NCBI RefSeq assembly: GCF_009807005.1
Contig: NZ_WUBR01000001.1
Span: forward strand, 930,001-994,000
Reading direction: 5' to 3'
Length of the DNA: 64,000 nucleotides
From: Aurantiacibacter rhizosphaerae
Lineage (GTDB): Bacteria; Pseudomonadota; Alphaproteobacteria; Sphingomonadales; Sphingomonadaceae
Positions 1 through 9,547 of the stretch are shown piece by piece. The notes under the pieces were generated by a model, which did not search any database, was not told the origin of the DNA, and was given only the letters and a program-made list of their open reading frames with translations. How positions within the stretch are numbered: the first letter of the stretch is position 1; every line of letters begins with the position of its first letter. The translations under genes and the position numbers were made by a program.

Positions 1-531
1 GTTTTCCAATGGCTCCACAAGATCCTGCGATGCTGCACTTGCGGGGGAACCAGGCTTGTCCTGCAACAGCCACAGCAACAACCCGGCATTCAGCACCGCG
101 AGAAGGGCAATACCGATCCAATAGGCCCGTGGCCCGCGGTTTGGCTGATCCCGGCCCGCTTCTGCATCGTCTTCAGCCAGCGCACCATCGACCTGCTCAT
201 CCTCCGCGGCAGACAGGGTGAGGATGTACTCGCCTTTAGGTATAACCATCCGAGGGCCGGGCGCGCCTTCGTAAAACTGATCCAGCTTCTTGCGCAGCCG
301 GTACACGCTCACCCTGATGCGGGAGCCTTCCGTCGCCTTCCACGGCTGATCGAAAACCGCCTCGGCAATCTCGGCCTCCTTGGGCCGGTTGCCTTCCAGC
401 GACCGTTCGAGGAGGAAATCGAACAGGCGCAGCATGACTTCGGAATTGGTGGAGCCAATGAACTCGCGGACCTTGCGCCCCTCTTCCGTGAGAGCCTTTT
501 CTTCGTCAGGAGATGGCGCCTGATTATCCAT
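1..531 (-). CDS. Winged-helix DNA-binding protein with membrane anchor (partial, runs off the left edge)
   Basis: The reading frame is open from an ATG at 531 down to base 1 with no stop, so 177 N-terminal residues are seen and the rest lies outside the window. Residues about 15-85 look like an OmpR/PhoB-type winged helix: an E-I-A-E-A-V-F segment, then a recognition-like stretch with RIRVSVYRLRKKLDQFY, then a wing ending PKGEYIL. An acidic linker follows and then one hydrophobic membrane helix at about 120-140 (IGIALLAVLNAGLLLWLL). This is the architecture of ToxR/CadC-like one-component regulators, with the DNA-binding part in the cytoplasm and a C-terminal domain beyond the membrane. The ligand and target genes cannot be judged. 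The divergent DUF6152-like gene is a possible target. Confidence 0.75.
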   Translation of the reverse strand, partial: MDNQAPSPDEEKALTEEGRKVREFIGSTNSEVMLRLFDFLLERSLEGNRPKEAEIAEAVFDQPWKATEGSRIRVSVYRLRKKLDQFYEGAPGPRMVIPKGEYILTLSAAEDEQVDGALAEDDAEAGRDQPNRGPRAYWIGIALLAVLNAGLLLWLLQDKPGSPASAASQDLVEPLEN

Positions 532-916
532 CTTTCCTGAACACTATCCCTTGCTGCGGCTTCATTGGTCACACTAACGCAACAGCGAACAATTGATAAC
601 GAAGAACGGTGAGGTAACCGTTCGTGACGTTGTGATCGTGCCACTTTGGCAACGGATCGGCAGTGTTGGAGGCTATCGGGCCACATCGCCCCGCCGCAGG
701 ACGAGAACCGCGCTGTCACAGGGCAGAAAGGGCCGCGCTGCTTCCCCGATTAAGCCCGCCTCGCGAACCGTTTCAAGACCGCTACCCGCGTGATTGGCCC
801 GCACCAAACCCGCATACTGCATCCCATCAGGAAGGCTGGTGAAAGGCCGCATATCGCCGCCATGCGGACGAGATTGCGCCGACGCCGCCTTCACCCGGAG
901 ATGGATGGAGAAAGAT
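532..916. other. Intergenic region, 385 bases, between divergent genes
   Basis: No convincing gene is seen. It separates the leftward winged-helix regulator from the rightward DUF6152-like gene and must hold both promoters. The only clear structure is the inverted repeat at 604-623, listed separately. Short ORFs here lack ribosome sites and overlap one another. Confidence 0.5.
604..623. promoter_or_regulatory. Inverted repeat, possible operator
   Basis: GAACGGT, six bases, then ACCGTTC: a perfect 7-bp inverted repeat about 70 bases upstream of the winged-helix regulator start. Its place between divergent genes suits a regulator site, but a single copy without a known consensus is weak support. 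Confidence 0.35.
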
Positions 917-1294
917 ATGAAATTTCGCAGCCCCAAGATCATGCAGCTGGCGCTTGCCGGTTCGCTCGGCCTGGCGGCGGTTTCGGCACCGGCGCTGGCC
1001 CATCATTCTTTCGCGATGTTCGATCGCAACACCATTACGGAATTGAAGGACGTTACCGTGCTGGAAGTGCGTTGGGGCAACCCGCACGTATTCTTCATCG
1101 TCCAGAGCGGGAAACAGCGTTACGCGCTGGAGGGTTCCAGCCCTTCCGCACTGCGATCGATGGGCTGGAAATTCAACAGCATCAAGGCGGGTGACAAGCT
1201 GGACGTCACCTTCTTCCCGCTGCGCAATGGCAAGCCCGGCGGTGCGCTCAGCGTCGCCACCTTCGAGGATGGCTCGCAGCTTAGAGACAGCTGA
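917..1294 (+). CDS. DUF6152-like small periplasmic protein
   Basis: This is a 125-residue protein of unknown function. The start is placed at the ATG at 917 because GGAGAAAG lies just upstream and it opens a clean Sec signal peptide (MKFRSPK, a hydrophobic run, then APALA); a longer in-frame ORF upstream has no signal peptide. The mature part begins HHSFAMFD and has the compact W-G-N-P-H-V pattern I associate with DUF6152 proteins. In sphingomonads these often sit next to another secreted protein and a TonB receptor, as here. It lies 38 bases before the next secreted-protein gene and probably shares its transcript. No catalytic motif is visible; a ligand-binding or accessory role is only a guess. 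Confidence 0.7.
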   Translation: MKFRSPKIMQLALAGSLGLAAVSAPALAHHSFAMFDRNTITELKDVTVLEVRWGNPHVFFIVQSGKQRYALEGSSPSALRSMGWKFNSIKAGDKLDVTFFPLRNGKPGGALSVATFEDGSQLRDS

Positions 1295-1332
1295 TCACCG
1301 CTTCCAATTATAGAAACCAAGGTCAGCAACAT

Positions 1333-2190
1333 ATGAATTCCCAACGAATGCGCGATCTGGCGTGCATGGTGGCCGCCGGATTGGCGATGGTGGCCGGTCC
1401 TGCCTGGGCCGAAGAAAGCGGGCAGGGCGCGACTGACGCGGCCAGCCAATCCGTTCAGCGGCCCACGCCAGAGGCCCCTGTCGAAGGCGCGCGCAATTTT
1501 ACCGGCGTGTGGGAGCGGTATCCGCTTCCCTGGCCCACATATCTGCATGATTTCGACGATGTGCCCCCACCAGATCAGGGGCCAGACCTGAAAGAGCCCT
1601 ATGCCACCCAGTGGAAGGAGCAGCGCTTCGCCCGGCAGGAAGCCGTGGAGGCGGGCACGCCGCTGGTGGATCCCAGCACCAAGTGCCTGCCCGAAGGCAT
1701 GCCGAGCATGATGCAGGCGATCTATCCGATCGAAATCCTGCAGACGCCGGGCCAGATCACCGTGCTGGCCGAATTGTTCATGCAGACGCGGCGCATCTAC
1801 ATGGATGTACCCATGCCGCCGGTGGATGAAATTCCGCCCTCGTACAACGGCTTCTCCGCCGCGCATTGGGAAGGCGATACGCTGGTTATCGTAACGCGCG
1901 GCGTGAAGGAGGACGTGCAGTTCTTCGAAATTCCGCACAGCCGCGAAATGACCATTACGGAGCGTTTCCAGCTTGGCGCTGACGGCAAGCTTTACCTGGA
2001 TATCTCCATCGTGGACCCGGCCATTTTGCAAACGCCGTATGAGTTCCGCTGGATCTACAAGAAATCACCCGGATACCGGATACCGGAATACGTCTGCGAC
2101 AATCTTCACGACACGATCAACCCCGATGGAACGGTCACGCTCGACACCAGCATAACCGAGGTGACGGACGAGGAAATCGAGGGGGAATAG
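1333..2190 (+). CDS. Secreted protein of unknown function
   Basis: The product is 285 residues with an N-terminal Sec signal (MNSQRMRDLACMVAAGLAMVAGPAWA, cut after AWA). The mature protein starts with a low-complexity stretch rich in acidic, Gln and Pro residues, then a NFTGVWERYP segment. The body has features of a beta-rich family often paired with DUF6152 proteins: a P-x-x-K-C-L-P-E-G-M-P region, MQTRRIYMD, a HWEGDTLVIVTRG strand pair and an IPHSREMTITERF segment. I do not know a biochemical function for this family. It is co-directional with the DUF6152-like gene and ends 250 bases before a TonB-dependent receptor, so an envelope role in the uptake or processing of one substrate is plausible but unproven. 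Confidence 0.65.
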   Translation: MNSQRMRDLACMVAAGLAMVAGPAWAEESGQGATDAASQSVQRPTPEAPVEGARNFTGVWERYPLPWPTYLHDFDDVPPPDQGPDLKEPYATQWKEQRFARQEAVEAGTPLVDPSTKCLPEGMPSMMQAIYPIEILQTPGQITVLAELFMQTRRIYMDVPMPPVDEIPPSYNGFSAAHWEGDTLVIVTRGVKEDVQFFEIPHSREMTITERFQLGADGKLYLDISIVDPAILQTPYEFRWIYKKSPGYRIPEYVCDNLHDTINPDGTVTLDTSITEVTDEEIEGE

Positions 2191-2439
2191 GGCGCGCACC
2201 GGGCAGCCATGTAACGTTCGCAAACAGTTTAAACGCAGTTTCAAGCGGTCAATTCGCGCAACAATCATGCAGATAAGCGCGAGGTAGCGATGCGTTTGTG
2301 GCCAATGGCCCGTCGGCGGCAAGCGGGCGGGCACGGCGCGCCTCTGCCCAGGGTCAAGATCGAGGGATCGACACAAATAATCGGACCAGCCGCCATGCCA
2401 GAGAAGCATGTCGGCACAATAATAAGGGGAAATGAGGGA

Positions 2440-4797
2440 ATGACGGGAATGACAATCTACGCGGCAGCACGATTGGCAAAACGGGCCTTGCTGCGCGCGA
2501 CCATGCTGTCAGGCGGCTTCGCCGGAGCCGCCCTGATGATACCGGCTGGCACCGCGTTTGCGCAGGCGGATGTGCAGGATGAAGAGGTGCAGGCCGAGCA
2601 AATCGACGAGAACGTCATCCTCGTAAGCGCGCGCCGCAAGGTGGAGACGCTCACCGAAATTCCCTCCTCCATCACCAGCTATTCGTCAGAATTTCTGGAG
2701 CGGCAGAATGTCACCAGCTTTGTCGATTACGCATCGAAGGTGCCGAACCTGTCGTTCCAGCCGGGACAGGGCGGCTCCAACCTGTGGGCAGGCGATCGCG
2801 AAACGGCGATCCGCGGCGTGGCTGGCAAGGGCACCACGTCTTTCTATATCGATGATACGCCGGTGCCATCCTCGGTCAGCCCGCAGGTCCTGAACCTTGA
2901 CCGGATCGAGGTGCTGAAAGGCCCTCAGGGCACGCTGTTCGGGGCCAGCTCCATGGGCGGGAACCTGAGGTACATCACCCGCAAACCCTCCTTTACCGAT
3001 GATGATGGCACGGTGAGCGTGCAGGGCGGCTTCACCAAGGATGGCGGTTTCGATTACGATGCCAATTTCCGCAAGAACACCGTCCTTGTGGAAGATCGCC
3101 TCGCGCTGAATGTGGCGGCGGGATATTTGCAGGATTCCGGCTTCATCACCCGTCGCTTTCCTGACAGCACGGGGTCGCTCGTCTCCAAGGACGACGAGGG
3201 TCGCAACCGCGTGCTGTCAGGTTCCGTCGCCCTGCGCGCCAGATTGACGGACACGCTGGAGGTGACCGCCAGCTTCATCGGCCAGCGCAGCCGCCTGAAT
3301 GGTTTTCCCGGCGCCTATCTGCCGCTGCCCGATTATCGCCCCGTCAGCTACACGATCTATCGCGACACCGACGTGCAGGAATTCTCGAACGATGACTGGG
3401 GCCTGGGCGCGCTGGTGTTTAACTACGCAGGCGACGGGTTCGATATCGTATCATCCAGCAGCTTCTTCGCGCGCAAGATCGTGCAGGTGGATGACAACAC
3501 CGAAGGCACGAACGGCTTCTTCAACGATTTCTTCGAGCTGGATTTCAGCGGCGTGCCGTTCACCGTGGAGATCGACGCGCGGACGAAGGCCTATACCCAT
3601 GAAACGCGCCTTTCCTTCGAAGAGGGGGCTGTGCTTCCCGGACTGTCTGGCATCTTCGGCGTCTTCCACCAGTATCAGCGGCAGAAGGATGCCAATCCGG
3701 GCATCTTCGTGCAGGAACTGGAAGATGCAGGGTTCGATCCGCCCTACCTTGCAGAGGTGCGGGCACGGCGTACCGAGAAGAACACGGCCCTGTTCGGAGA
3801 GCTTTATCTGGAGCCGGTTGAGGGCCTGACCTTTACAGGCGGGCTGCGGCAATACTGGATCACCCAGCGCGAAGACCCCAGCGTGGACAAGGGCGCACTG
3901 TTCGAACCAGGCGGTTTTTTCAACGCAGAGCGGACCGCGCGCCAGTCAGGCCTCGTTCCCAAGGCCGTGGTGTCCTACGAGATTGGCGATCAGGGCAATA
4001 TCTACGCCTCCGTCGCAAAGGGCTTTCGCGTTGGCGGCACCAATTTCGCGCTTCCGCCGTTTTGCGGGGCAGACCTTGATTCACTGGGCTTGACCTTTGG
4101 TGAAGTAGGCCAGTTCGGTTCGGATAGTTTGTGGAGCTACGAAGTCGGCGCCAAGAGCAGGCTGGCCGATGGGCGCATCAGCGCATCTGCCGCAGCGTTT
4201 CACATGGACTGGTCTGACATTCAGCAGGTGGGCCAGCTGCCCAGTTGCGGCCTCACCTTCATCACCAATGCGGGCAAGGCGCGCATCAGGGGCGGTGAGC
4301 TTGAGATCGGCGGTCGCCCGCTGGCGAACGTGCCGCTGTCGATCCAGCTGGGCCTAGGTTATCTGAATGCCAAGCTGACCGATCCCGGCGTGTTGCCGCA
4401 ACCGGCGGGTAGCCCGCTGGGGCTGGTGCCGGAATGGACGGCCAGCATCTCTGGATATTACGAAACACCGATCAGCCAGAATGCCGATTTCTTCATCGCC
4501 AGCGATTACAGCTACACCAGTTCCACCACCGTCCCATCGGTGACGGAGGAAGGGGCGGAATTCTTCACCCGTCAGCCGATCAATCTGGTCAATGCCAATT
4601 TCGGCGTGAAATTCGGTCGTGCGCAGGTGATGATCTACGGCAAGAACCTGCTCGATAATCGCCTCACCTTCGGTGATCAGCCGATCTCCGGTTTTGAGCG
4701 CTATGAAATGGTCGAGGGTGGCGGCTTCTCCCGCCTTCCGCGCGGACCGGTTACACGGCCCCGCCAGGTGGGCATGCAACTGCGCCTCGATTTCTGA
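2440..4797 (+). CDS. TonB-dependent outer-membrane receptor
   Basis: This is a 785-residue TonB-dependent receptor. The ATG at 2440 is chosen because AAGGGG and GAGGGA precede it and it gives a signal peptide ending GTAFAQA; the frame is open 50 codons further upstream but without a ribosome site. A short TonB-box-like segment (VILVSARR) is followed by the plug domain at about residues 70-190, with IRGVAGKGTTSFYIDD and the hallmark EVLKGPQGTLFG. The long beta-barrel ends in a C-terminal aromatic residue (LRLDF). It would import a large or scarce substrate across the outer membrane using TonB energy. The substrate is unknown. The barrel carries many N-terminal-half loops rich in Phe and Asp, typical of sphingomonad receptors. 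Confidence 0.92.
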   Translation: MTGMTIYAAARLAKRALLRATMLSGGFAGAALMIPAGTAFAQADVQDEEVQAEQIDENVILVSARRKVETLTEIPSSITSYSSEFLERQNVTSFVDYASKVPNLSFQPGQGGSNLWAGDRETAIRGVAGKGTTSFYIDDTPVPSSVSPQVLNLDRIEVLKGPQGTLFGASSMGGNLRYITRKPSFTDDDGTVSVQGGFTKDGGFDYDANFRKNTVLVEDRLALNVAAGYLQDSGFITRRFPDSTGSLVSKDDEGRNRVLSGSVALRARLTDTLEVTASFIGQRSRLNGFPGAYLPLPDYRPVSYTIYRDTDVQEFSNDDWGLGALVFNYAGDGFDIVSSSSFFARKIVQVDDNTEGTNGFFNDFFELDFSGVPFTVEIDARTKAYTHETRLSFEEGAVLPGLSGIFGVFHQYQRQKDANPGIFVQELEDAGFDPPYLAEVRARRTEKNTALFGELYLEPVEGLTFTGGLRQYWITQREDPSVDKGALFEPGGFFNAERTARQSGLVPKAVVSYEIGDQGNIYASVAKGFRVGGTNFALPPFCGADLDSLGLTFGEVGQFGSDSLWSYEVGAKSRLADGRISASAAAFHMDWSDIQQVGQLPSCGLTFITNAGKARIRGGELEIGGRPLANVPLSIQLGLGYLNAKLTDPGVLPQPAGSPLGLVPEWTASISGYYETPISQNADFFIASDYSYTSSTTVPSVTEEGAEFFTRQPINLVNANFGVKFGRAQVMIYGKNLLDNRLTFGDQPISGFERYEMVEGGGFSRLPRGPVTRPRQVGMQLRLDF

Positions 4798-4809
4798 CCT
4801 CCCGTGGGG

Positions 4810-4839
4810 CCCGGCTGTCCGCTGTTTATAACAGTCGGG
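4810..4839. terminator. Hairpin between convergent genes
   Basis: CCCGGCTGT, a 12-base loop, then ACAGTCGGG, which pair with one G-T wobble. It lies just after the receptor stop and before the convergent efflux operon end. No long U-run follows, so it may be a weak or bidirectional terminator or an mRNA 3' stabiliser. Confidence 0.4.
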
Positions 4840-4884
4840 CAGTCGGGTTGCTGGATACAGGTGCCGGTTTTGCGGGGGCGGCCT

Positions 4885-6312
4885 TCAGCCTATCCCGCCG
4901 CCCCCTGTTCCCCCGCCCAACGCCACGAACAGGGTGGCGCCGTTCTGCAGATAGGCGCGCTGAGTGGTCAGCAATTGCTGGCGCGCGGCGAACAGGTTTC
5001 GTTCCGCGTCCAGCACTTCCAGATAGTTGGCCACGCCTTCGCGGTAGCGCAGTCCGGCAAGCCGCGCGATTTTCTCCTGCGCGGTAACGCCGCGCTGCAA
5101 CGCCGTGACCTGATCCGCCAACCAGCGGCGACCGGCCAATCCGTCTGACACTTCGCGGAACGCAGTCTGCACCGCCTTGTCATACAGCGCGAACTGTTCC
5201 ACCTCGCGCGCCCTTGCCAGATCCAGGTTCGCCTCCCGTGCGCCCCAGTCGAAGATGGGTAGCGAAATGGACGGACCGAAGGACCAGGTAAGCCCGTTAC
5301 CGCCAAACAGCCCGTCCAGCTGGGATGACGCGAAACCGGCGCTGCCTGTCAAAGAGATGGCGGGGAAGAAGGCGGCGCGCGCCGCGCCGATATTGGCGCG
5401 GGCGGCGCGCAATTGTTCCTCCGCGGCAAGAATATCGGGCCGCACCAGCATCAGGTGCGACGGGGTTCCGGCGTCCAGGACCATGCCGTTATCCTGCTGA
5501 ACAAGCGGCAGACCGGCAGGCAGATCGGCGGGCACACTGCCGCCCACCAGCACGGCCAGCTGGTTGCCCAGCCGCGCCCGCGCCAGGCGGAAGGTGGCCA
5601 CTTGCTGCTCCGCCGTTGTCAGCAGCGTTTCGGCCTGGCGATAGGGCAGGGCAGAGGTGACGCCCGCGTCCAGCCTCCGTTTTGCCAATCGCAATTCTTC
5701 CTGCCGGCTTTGCAATGTCGCCTCCGCCAGGGCGAGCTGCGCCTCTGTTTCCACCAGTTCGAAATAGGTGGTGCTGACATCTGCGATCAGCGAGAGATAA
5801 AAGGCGCGCTGATTGGCCTGTGCTGCCAGAAACTGCGCGCGTGCTGCGTCGGAAAGATTTGCGATCCGGCCCCAGAAATCCAGTTCGAACGCGGAAACGC
5901 CCACGCCCACATCGAAACGGTTTGCGGTGATGGAGCCATCCGCACCGGGGCTTACACTGCTGAGCGGTGTGCGAGACCGGGCGGCTGCTGCACTCGCCAC
6001 GAGCGTTGGCAACTTGCGGCTGTCCTCGATGCGGTATTGCGCGCGGGCCTGCTCTATCCGCGCCGTTGCCGCCAACAGATCGCGATTATTGGCAAGCGCT
6101 GAATCCACCAGCGCCACCAGCCGTGGATCGACGAACCACTCGCGATAGGAGAGGCTGGCCGCCACCACCGCGCCATCCGGGCGGTAATCCGCATCATAGG
6201 CGGCTGGTGTAGATAGCGCCGGACGATCGTGATCGGGCGCCATGTTGACGCAGCCAGCCAGCGCCGTGGCCACCGACAGGGCCAGCACGCCTGCGGTTAT
6301 CTTGCGGGTCAT
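4885..6312 (-). CDS. RND efflux outer-membrane channel lipoprotein (NodT family)
   Basis: This 475-residue outer-membrane factor completes a tripartite pump. The N-terminus is a lipoprotein signal with lipobox LAGC (about residue 20), followed by two repeated coiled-coil outer-membrane-efflux domains, visible as alternating long helices (for example ARIEQARAQYRIEDSRKLP and ARLGNQLAVLVGG, and in the second repeat LRAARANIGAARAAFFP). The C-terminus is Gly-rich. Its start overlaps the stop of the RND permease gene by 4 bases (ATGA), so it is the third gene of the leftward operon adaptor-permease-channel. Length is normal for the NodT family. The exported substrate is not deducible. Confidence 0.92.
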   Translation of the reverse strand: MTRKITAGVLALSVATALAGCVNMAPDHDRPALSTPAAYDADYRPDGAVVAASLSYREWFVDPRLVALVDSALANNRDLLAATARIEQARAQYRIEDSRKLPTLVASAAAARSRTPLSSVSPGADGSITANRFDVGVGVSAFELDFWGRIANLSDAARAQFLAAQANQRAFYLSLIADVSTTYFELVETEAQLALAEATLQSRQEELRLAKRRLDAGVTSALPYRQAETLLTTAEQQVATFRLARARLGNQLAVLVGGSVPADLPAGLPLVQQDNGMVLDAGTPSHLMLVRPDILAAEEQLRAARANIGAARAAFFPAISLTGSAGFASSQLDGLFGGNGLTWSFGPSISLPIFDWGAREANLDLARAREVEQFALYDKAVQTAFREVSDGLAGRRWLADQVTALQRGVTAQEKIARLAGLRYREGVANYLEVLDAERNLFAARQQLLTTQRAYLQNGATLFVALGGGTGGGGIG

Positions 6313-9300
6313 GCGGTATCTCCCTGCGCAGTTTGGCTTGTGGTGTCGGAACGCTTCCCCTTCGCCAGCCGTGTGCGAACCAGCAGGTAGAGCACGGGGA
6401 TCATGAAAATGCCGATGGCGGTGGCAGCGATCATGCCGCCCATCACCCCTGTGCCCACGGCGATCCGGCTGGCAGCGCCTGCCCCGGAAGACAGCACCAG
6501 CGGCACCATGCCCAGGATGAAGGCCAGCGAAGTCATGATGATCGGGCGCAGGCGCAGCCGCGCGGCCTCCCGCACGGCGGCCAGCGGCGGCTTGCCCTCT
6601 TCTTCCTGCTCTATGGCGAATTCCACGATCAGGATGGCGTTTTTCGCCGCCAAACCGATGATGGTGATCAGGCCGACGTTGAAATAGATATCGGCCGACA
6701 ATCCGCGCGCCATGGAAAACAGGACCGATCCCAAAACGCCCGCAGGAATGATCAGCAGAACCGACAGCGGGACAGACCAGCTTTCGTAAAGCGCCGCAAG
6801 CACCAGGAACACGATCAGCACCGACAGGGCAAGGAGCAGGCCGATCTGGCCGCCAGCCTGCCGTTCCTCATAGCTGAGGCCGGTCCATTCAAAGCCGATG
6901 CCTTCCGGCAGCTGAGAGGCGAGCTGCTCCATCTCCTTCAGCGCTGCACCGGATGATTTGCCGGGTGCCGCGGTGCCCGATACGGTCATCGCGGGATAGC
7001 CGTTATAGCGGGCAAGACTGGGCGGCCCGGCGGTCCATTCTGCCGTGGCGAAGGAACTGAACGGCACCAGCGCCCCTTGCGCATTGGGAATGCGCAGCGA
7101 CAGCACATCTTCGGGCTTCATGCGGAAGGGCGCCTCTGCCTGCACCAGCACTTGCAGAACGCGGCCCTCTCGGTTGAAATCATTGGCATAGGCGGAACCG
7201 AAACTGATGGAGAGGGCGGTGTTCACATCCACTATGGAAAGGCCCATGGCCTTGGCCTTCACCCGGTCAATCTCGACGTGGAGCTGCGGGGCGACGGGCT
7301 GATCCTCCGGCCGGATATTCGCCAACGCCGGGCTTTGGCTGGCCAGGCCCAGTAATTGATCGCGCGCAGCGACCAGCGATTCGCGCCCCACGCCTCCGCG
7401 ATCCTGCAACTTCATGGTGAACCCGCTCGCCTCGCCCAGAGACTGTATCGCGGGCGGTTCGATGGTGAAGGCAAGGGCGCTGTCCAGCCCCATGAATGTG
7501 CCCATGGATCGTTCGGCAATGGCCGCTGCGCTGCTTTCGGATGCGCTGCGTTCGCTCCAGTCCTTCAGCGTGGCGAACATCATCGCGTTGTTCTGCCCCT
7601 GACCGAAAAAGCTGAAGCCGCGAATGACGATCAAGTCCTCAACGTCATCCTGCGCAAGCCAGTAATCCTCCACCGGCGTCACAGCCTCGTCCAGCCGCTC
7701 CTGTGTGGAGCCACCGGGGGATTGCACCACGGTGATCAGATAGCCCTGGTCCTCCGTTGGCAGGAAACCACCGGGCAGACGCATGAACAGCAGCACGGTG
7801 ACGGCAACCAGCAAAAGGAAGCCTGCCAGCGCGCGCATCGGGCGGCTCAGGATCTTGTCATTGGTGCGGCCATAACGCTGCGTCATTCGTGCGAACCAGC
7901 GGTTGAAGCGCGCGAAGAACCTTCCCATCACGCGACGCACGCGTTCCACCTTGCCGCGCCAGCCAACGGGCAGGGGGCGTTCGTCCGGCGTGTTTATGGC
8001 GTCGCCACTATCCTCACACTCGTCCTCACCCTCTTTCTCGATATCCTCTGCGCGCAGGAAAGTGGCGCACAGAGCGGGCGTCAGGGTGAGAGCCAGCAGG
8101 GCGGAGAAGAAGATCGAGATCGCCAACGTGACGGAGAACTGGCGATAGATGCCGCCCGTCGCGCCGGGGAAGAAGGCCATCGGCACAAACACCGCGATCA
8201 GCACCAGCGTGATGCCGACGATGGCGCCGGTGATCTGGTCCATCGCCTTTCGCGTAGCCTCCAGCGGGCCGAGCCCTTCCTCGCGCATGATACGCTCCAC
8301 ATTCTCGATCACCACGATGGCATCATCCACCAGGATGCCGATCGCCAGCACCATGGCGAAGAGTGACAGCACGTTGATGGAAAAGCCCAGCAGCCACAGC
8401 CCAAGGCAGGCCCCGGCCAGCGCAATCGGCACCACCAGCGTGGGGATCAGCGTGGCACGCCAGGTTTGCAGAAACAGGAACATCACGAGGAACACCAGCG
8501 CCATCGCCTCGATCAGGGTCTTGACCACCTCGTCTACCGAAATCTGGACGAAGGGGCTGGTGTCATAGGGGATGGACCATTCCACGCCCGTTGGCAGGCC
8601 AGCGCCGATTTCCTCCATGCGCTGCTTCACGTTCTCCGCCGTGGAAAGCGCATTGGCGCCGGTGGCCAGCTGAACTGCCAGGCCTGCCATCGGCCGCTTG
8701 TTGAGCGATGTGGTGGTGGCATAGCTGCGCGCGCCCAGTTCGATACGGGCAACATCGCCCAGCGTCACCGCCGCGCCGCTGGGATCGGCGCGCAGGATGA
8801 TGCGGCGAAATTCTTCCTCCGTCTCGAAACGGTTTTCGGTGATGATGGTGGCGGTGATTTCCTGCCCCTTCTGCACGGGCAGTGCGCCGATCGATCCGCC
8901 TGCGGTTTGCGCGTTCTGCTCGCGCACCGCCGCCAGCACAGCGGAAGGTGGCAGCTTGTAGGCGGCCAGCCTGTCCGGATCCAGCCAGATGCGCATGGCG
9001 TATTCTGACCCGAAGGAGGTGACATCGCCCACGCCGGGCACGCGGCGTATCTCGTCAATCACGCTGGTGGCGGCGATATTGCCAAGGTCCGTGAAATCCA
9101 GCGCGCCATTATCGGATGTAAGCGCGATGATCAGCAGGAAGCCGGGATTGGCCTGCCGCACGGTAATGCCCTGTCGGCGCACCTCTTCGGGCAGGCGGGC
9201 CTCCACCGTGCTAAGCCGGTTCTGGACCTCCGTCTGTGCGATATCGATGTCGGTCCCTGCCTCGAATGTCAGCGTGATAGACGCGGTGCCGTTCGATAGG

Positions 9301-9545
9301 CTGGAGGAATCCATGTAGAGAAAGCCGTCCACGCCATTCAGCTGCTGCTCGATCACCTGCGTGACGTTCTGCTCCAGCGTCTGCGCATCGGCGCCGGGAT
9401 AGACGACGTTGATGGACAGGGAGGGCGGGGCGACATCGGGGTATTGCTCAATCGGCAGGGCGCGAAGGGCGATGAAACCGGCCAGCAGGATGCCGAGCGA
9501 TATCACCCATGCGAAGATGGGGCGGTCTATGAAAAAACGGGCCAT
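6309..9545 (-). CDS. RND (HAE1-type) inner-membrane efflux permease
   Basis: At 1078 residues this is a full-length AcrB/MexB-type proton-driven permease. It starts MARFFIDRPIFAWVISLGI, a family hallmark, and has the twelve-helix, two-periplasmic-loop plan. The first loop includes the porter-like segment TAGGSIGALPVQKGQEI. The proton-relay helix is recognisable as GILVDDAIVVIENVERIM (Asp pair) with a partner region carrying Lys/Asn in the second half (GLAAKNAILIVEFA). An unusual acidic insert (EDIEKEGEDECEDSGD) sits in the central cytoplasmic loop around residue 505. It lies 2 bases after the adaptor gene and overlaps the channel gene by 4 bases, so all three are surely co-translated. Drug, solvent or aromatic export is typical. 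Confidence 0.95.
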   Translation of the reverse strand: MARFFIDRPIFAWVISLGILLAGFIALRALPIEQYPDVAPPSLSINVVYPGADAQTLEQNVTQVIEQQLNGVDGFLYMDSSSLSNGTASITLTFEAGTDIDIAQTEVQNRLSTVEARLPEEVRRQGITVRQANPGFLLIIALTSDNGALDFTDLGNIAATSVIDEIRRVPGVGDVTSFGSEYAMRIWLDPDRLAAYKLPPSAVLAAVREQNAQTAGGSIGALPVQKGQEITATIITENRFETEEEFRRIILRADPSGAAVTLGDVARIELGARSYATTTSLNKRPMAGLAVQLATGANALSTAENVKQRMEEIGAGLPTGVEWSIPYDTSPFVQISVDEVVKTLIEAMALVFLVMFLFLQTWRATLIPTLVVPIALAGACLGLWLLGFSINVLSLFAMVLAIGILVDDAIVVIENVERIMREEGLGPLEATRKAMDQITGAIVGITLVLIAVFVPMAFFPGATGGIYRQFSVTLAISIFFSALLALTLTPALCATFLRAEDIEKEGEDECEDSGDAINTPDERPLPVGWRGKVERVRRVMGRFFARFNRWFARMTQRYGRTNDKILSRPMRALAGFLLLVAVTVLLFMRLPGGFLPTEDQGYLITVVQSPGGSTQERLDEAVTPVEDYWLAQDDVEDLIVIRGFSFFGQGQNNAMMFATLKDWSERSASESSAAAIAERSMGTFMGLDSALAFTIEPPAIQSLGEASGFTMKLQDRGGVGRESLVAARDQLLGLASQSPALANIRPEDQPVAPQLHVEIDRVKAKAMGLSIVDVNTALSISFGSAYANDFNREGRVLQVLVQAEAPFRMKPEDVLSLRIPNAQGALVPFSSFATAEWTAGPPSLARYNGYPAMTVSGTAAPGKSSGAALKEMEQLASQLPEGIGFEWTGLSYEERQAGGQIGLLLALSVLIVFLVLAALYESWSVPLSVLLIIPAGVLGSVLFSMARGLSADIYFNVGLITIIGLAAKNAILIVEFAIEQEEEGKPPLAAVREAARLRLRPIIMTSLAFILGMVPLVLSSGAGAASRIAVGTGVMGGMIAATAIGIFMIPVLYLLVRTRLAKGKRSDTTSQTAQGDTA

Positions 9546-9547
9546 GA

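Noticed and set aside
1120-2031. Long minus-strand open frame opposite the secreted protein gene
   Set aside because: It lies wholly antisense to genes with clear signal peptides and family patterns; its composition (Arg/His/Gly-rich) is typical of a shadow frame in GC-rich DNA.
7356-8366. 336-codon plus-strand open frame inside the RND permease
   Set aside because: Antisense to a full-length permease with intact motifs; no ribosome site or recognisable domain.
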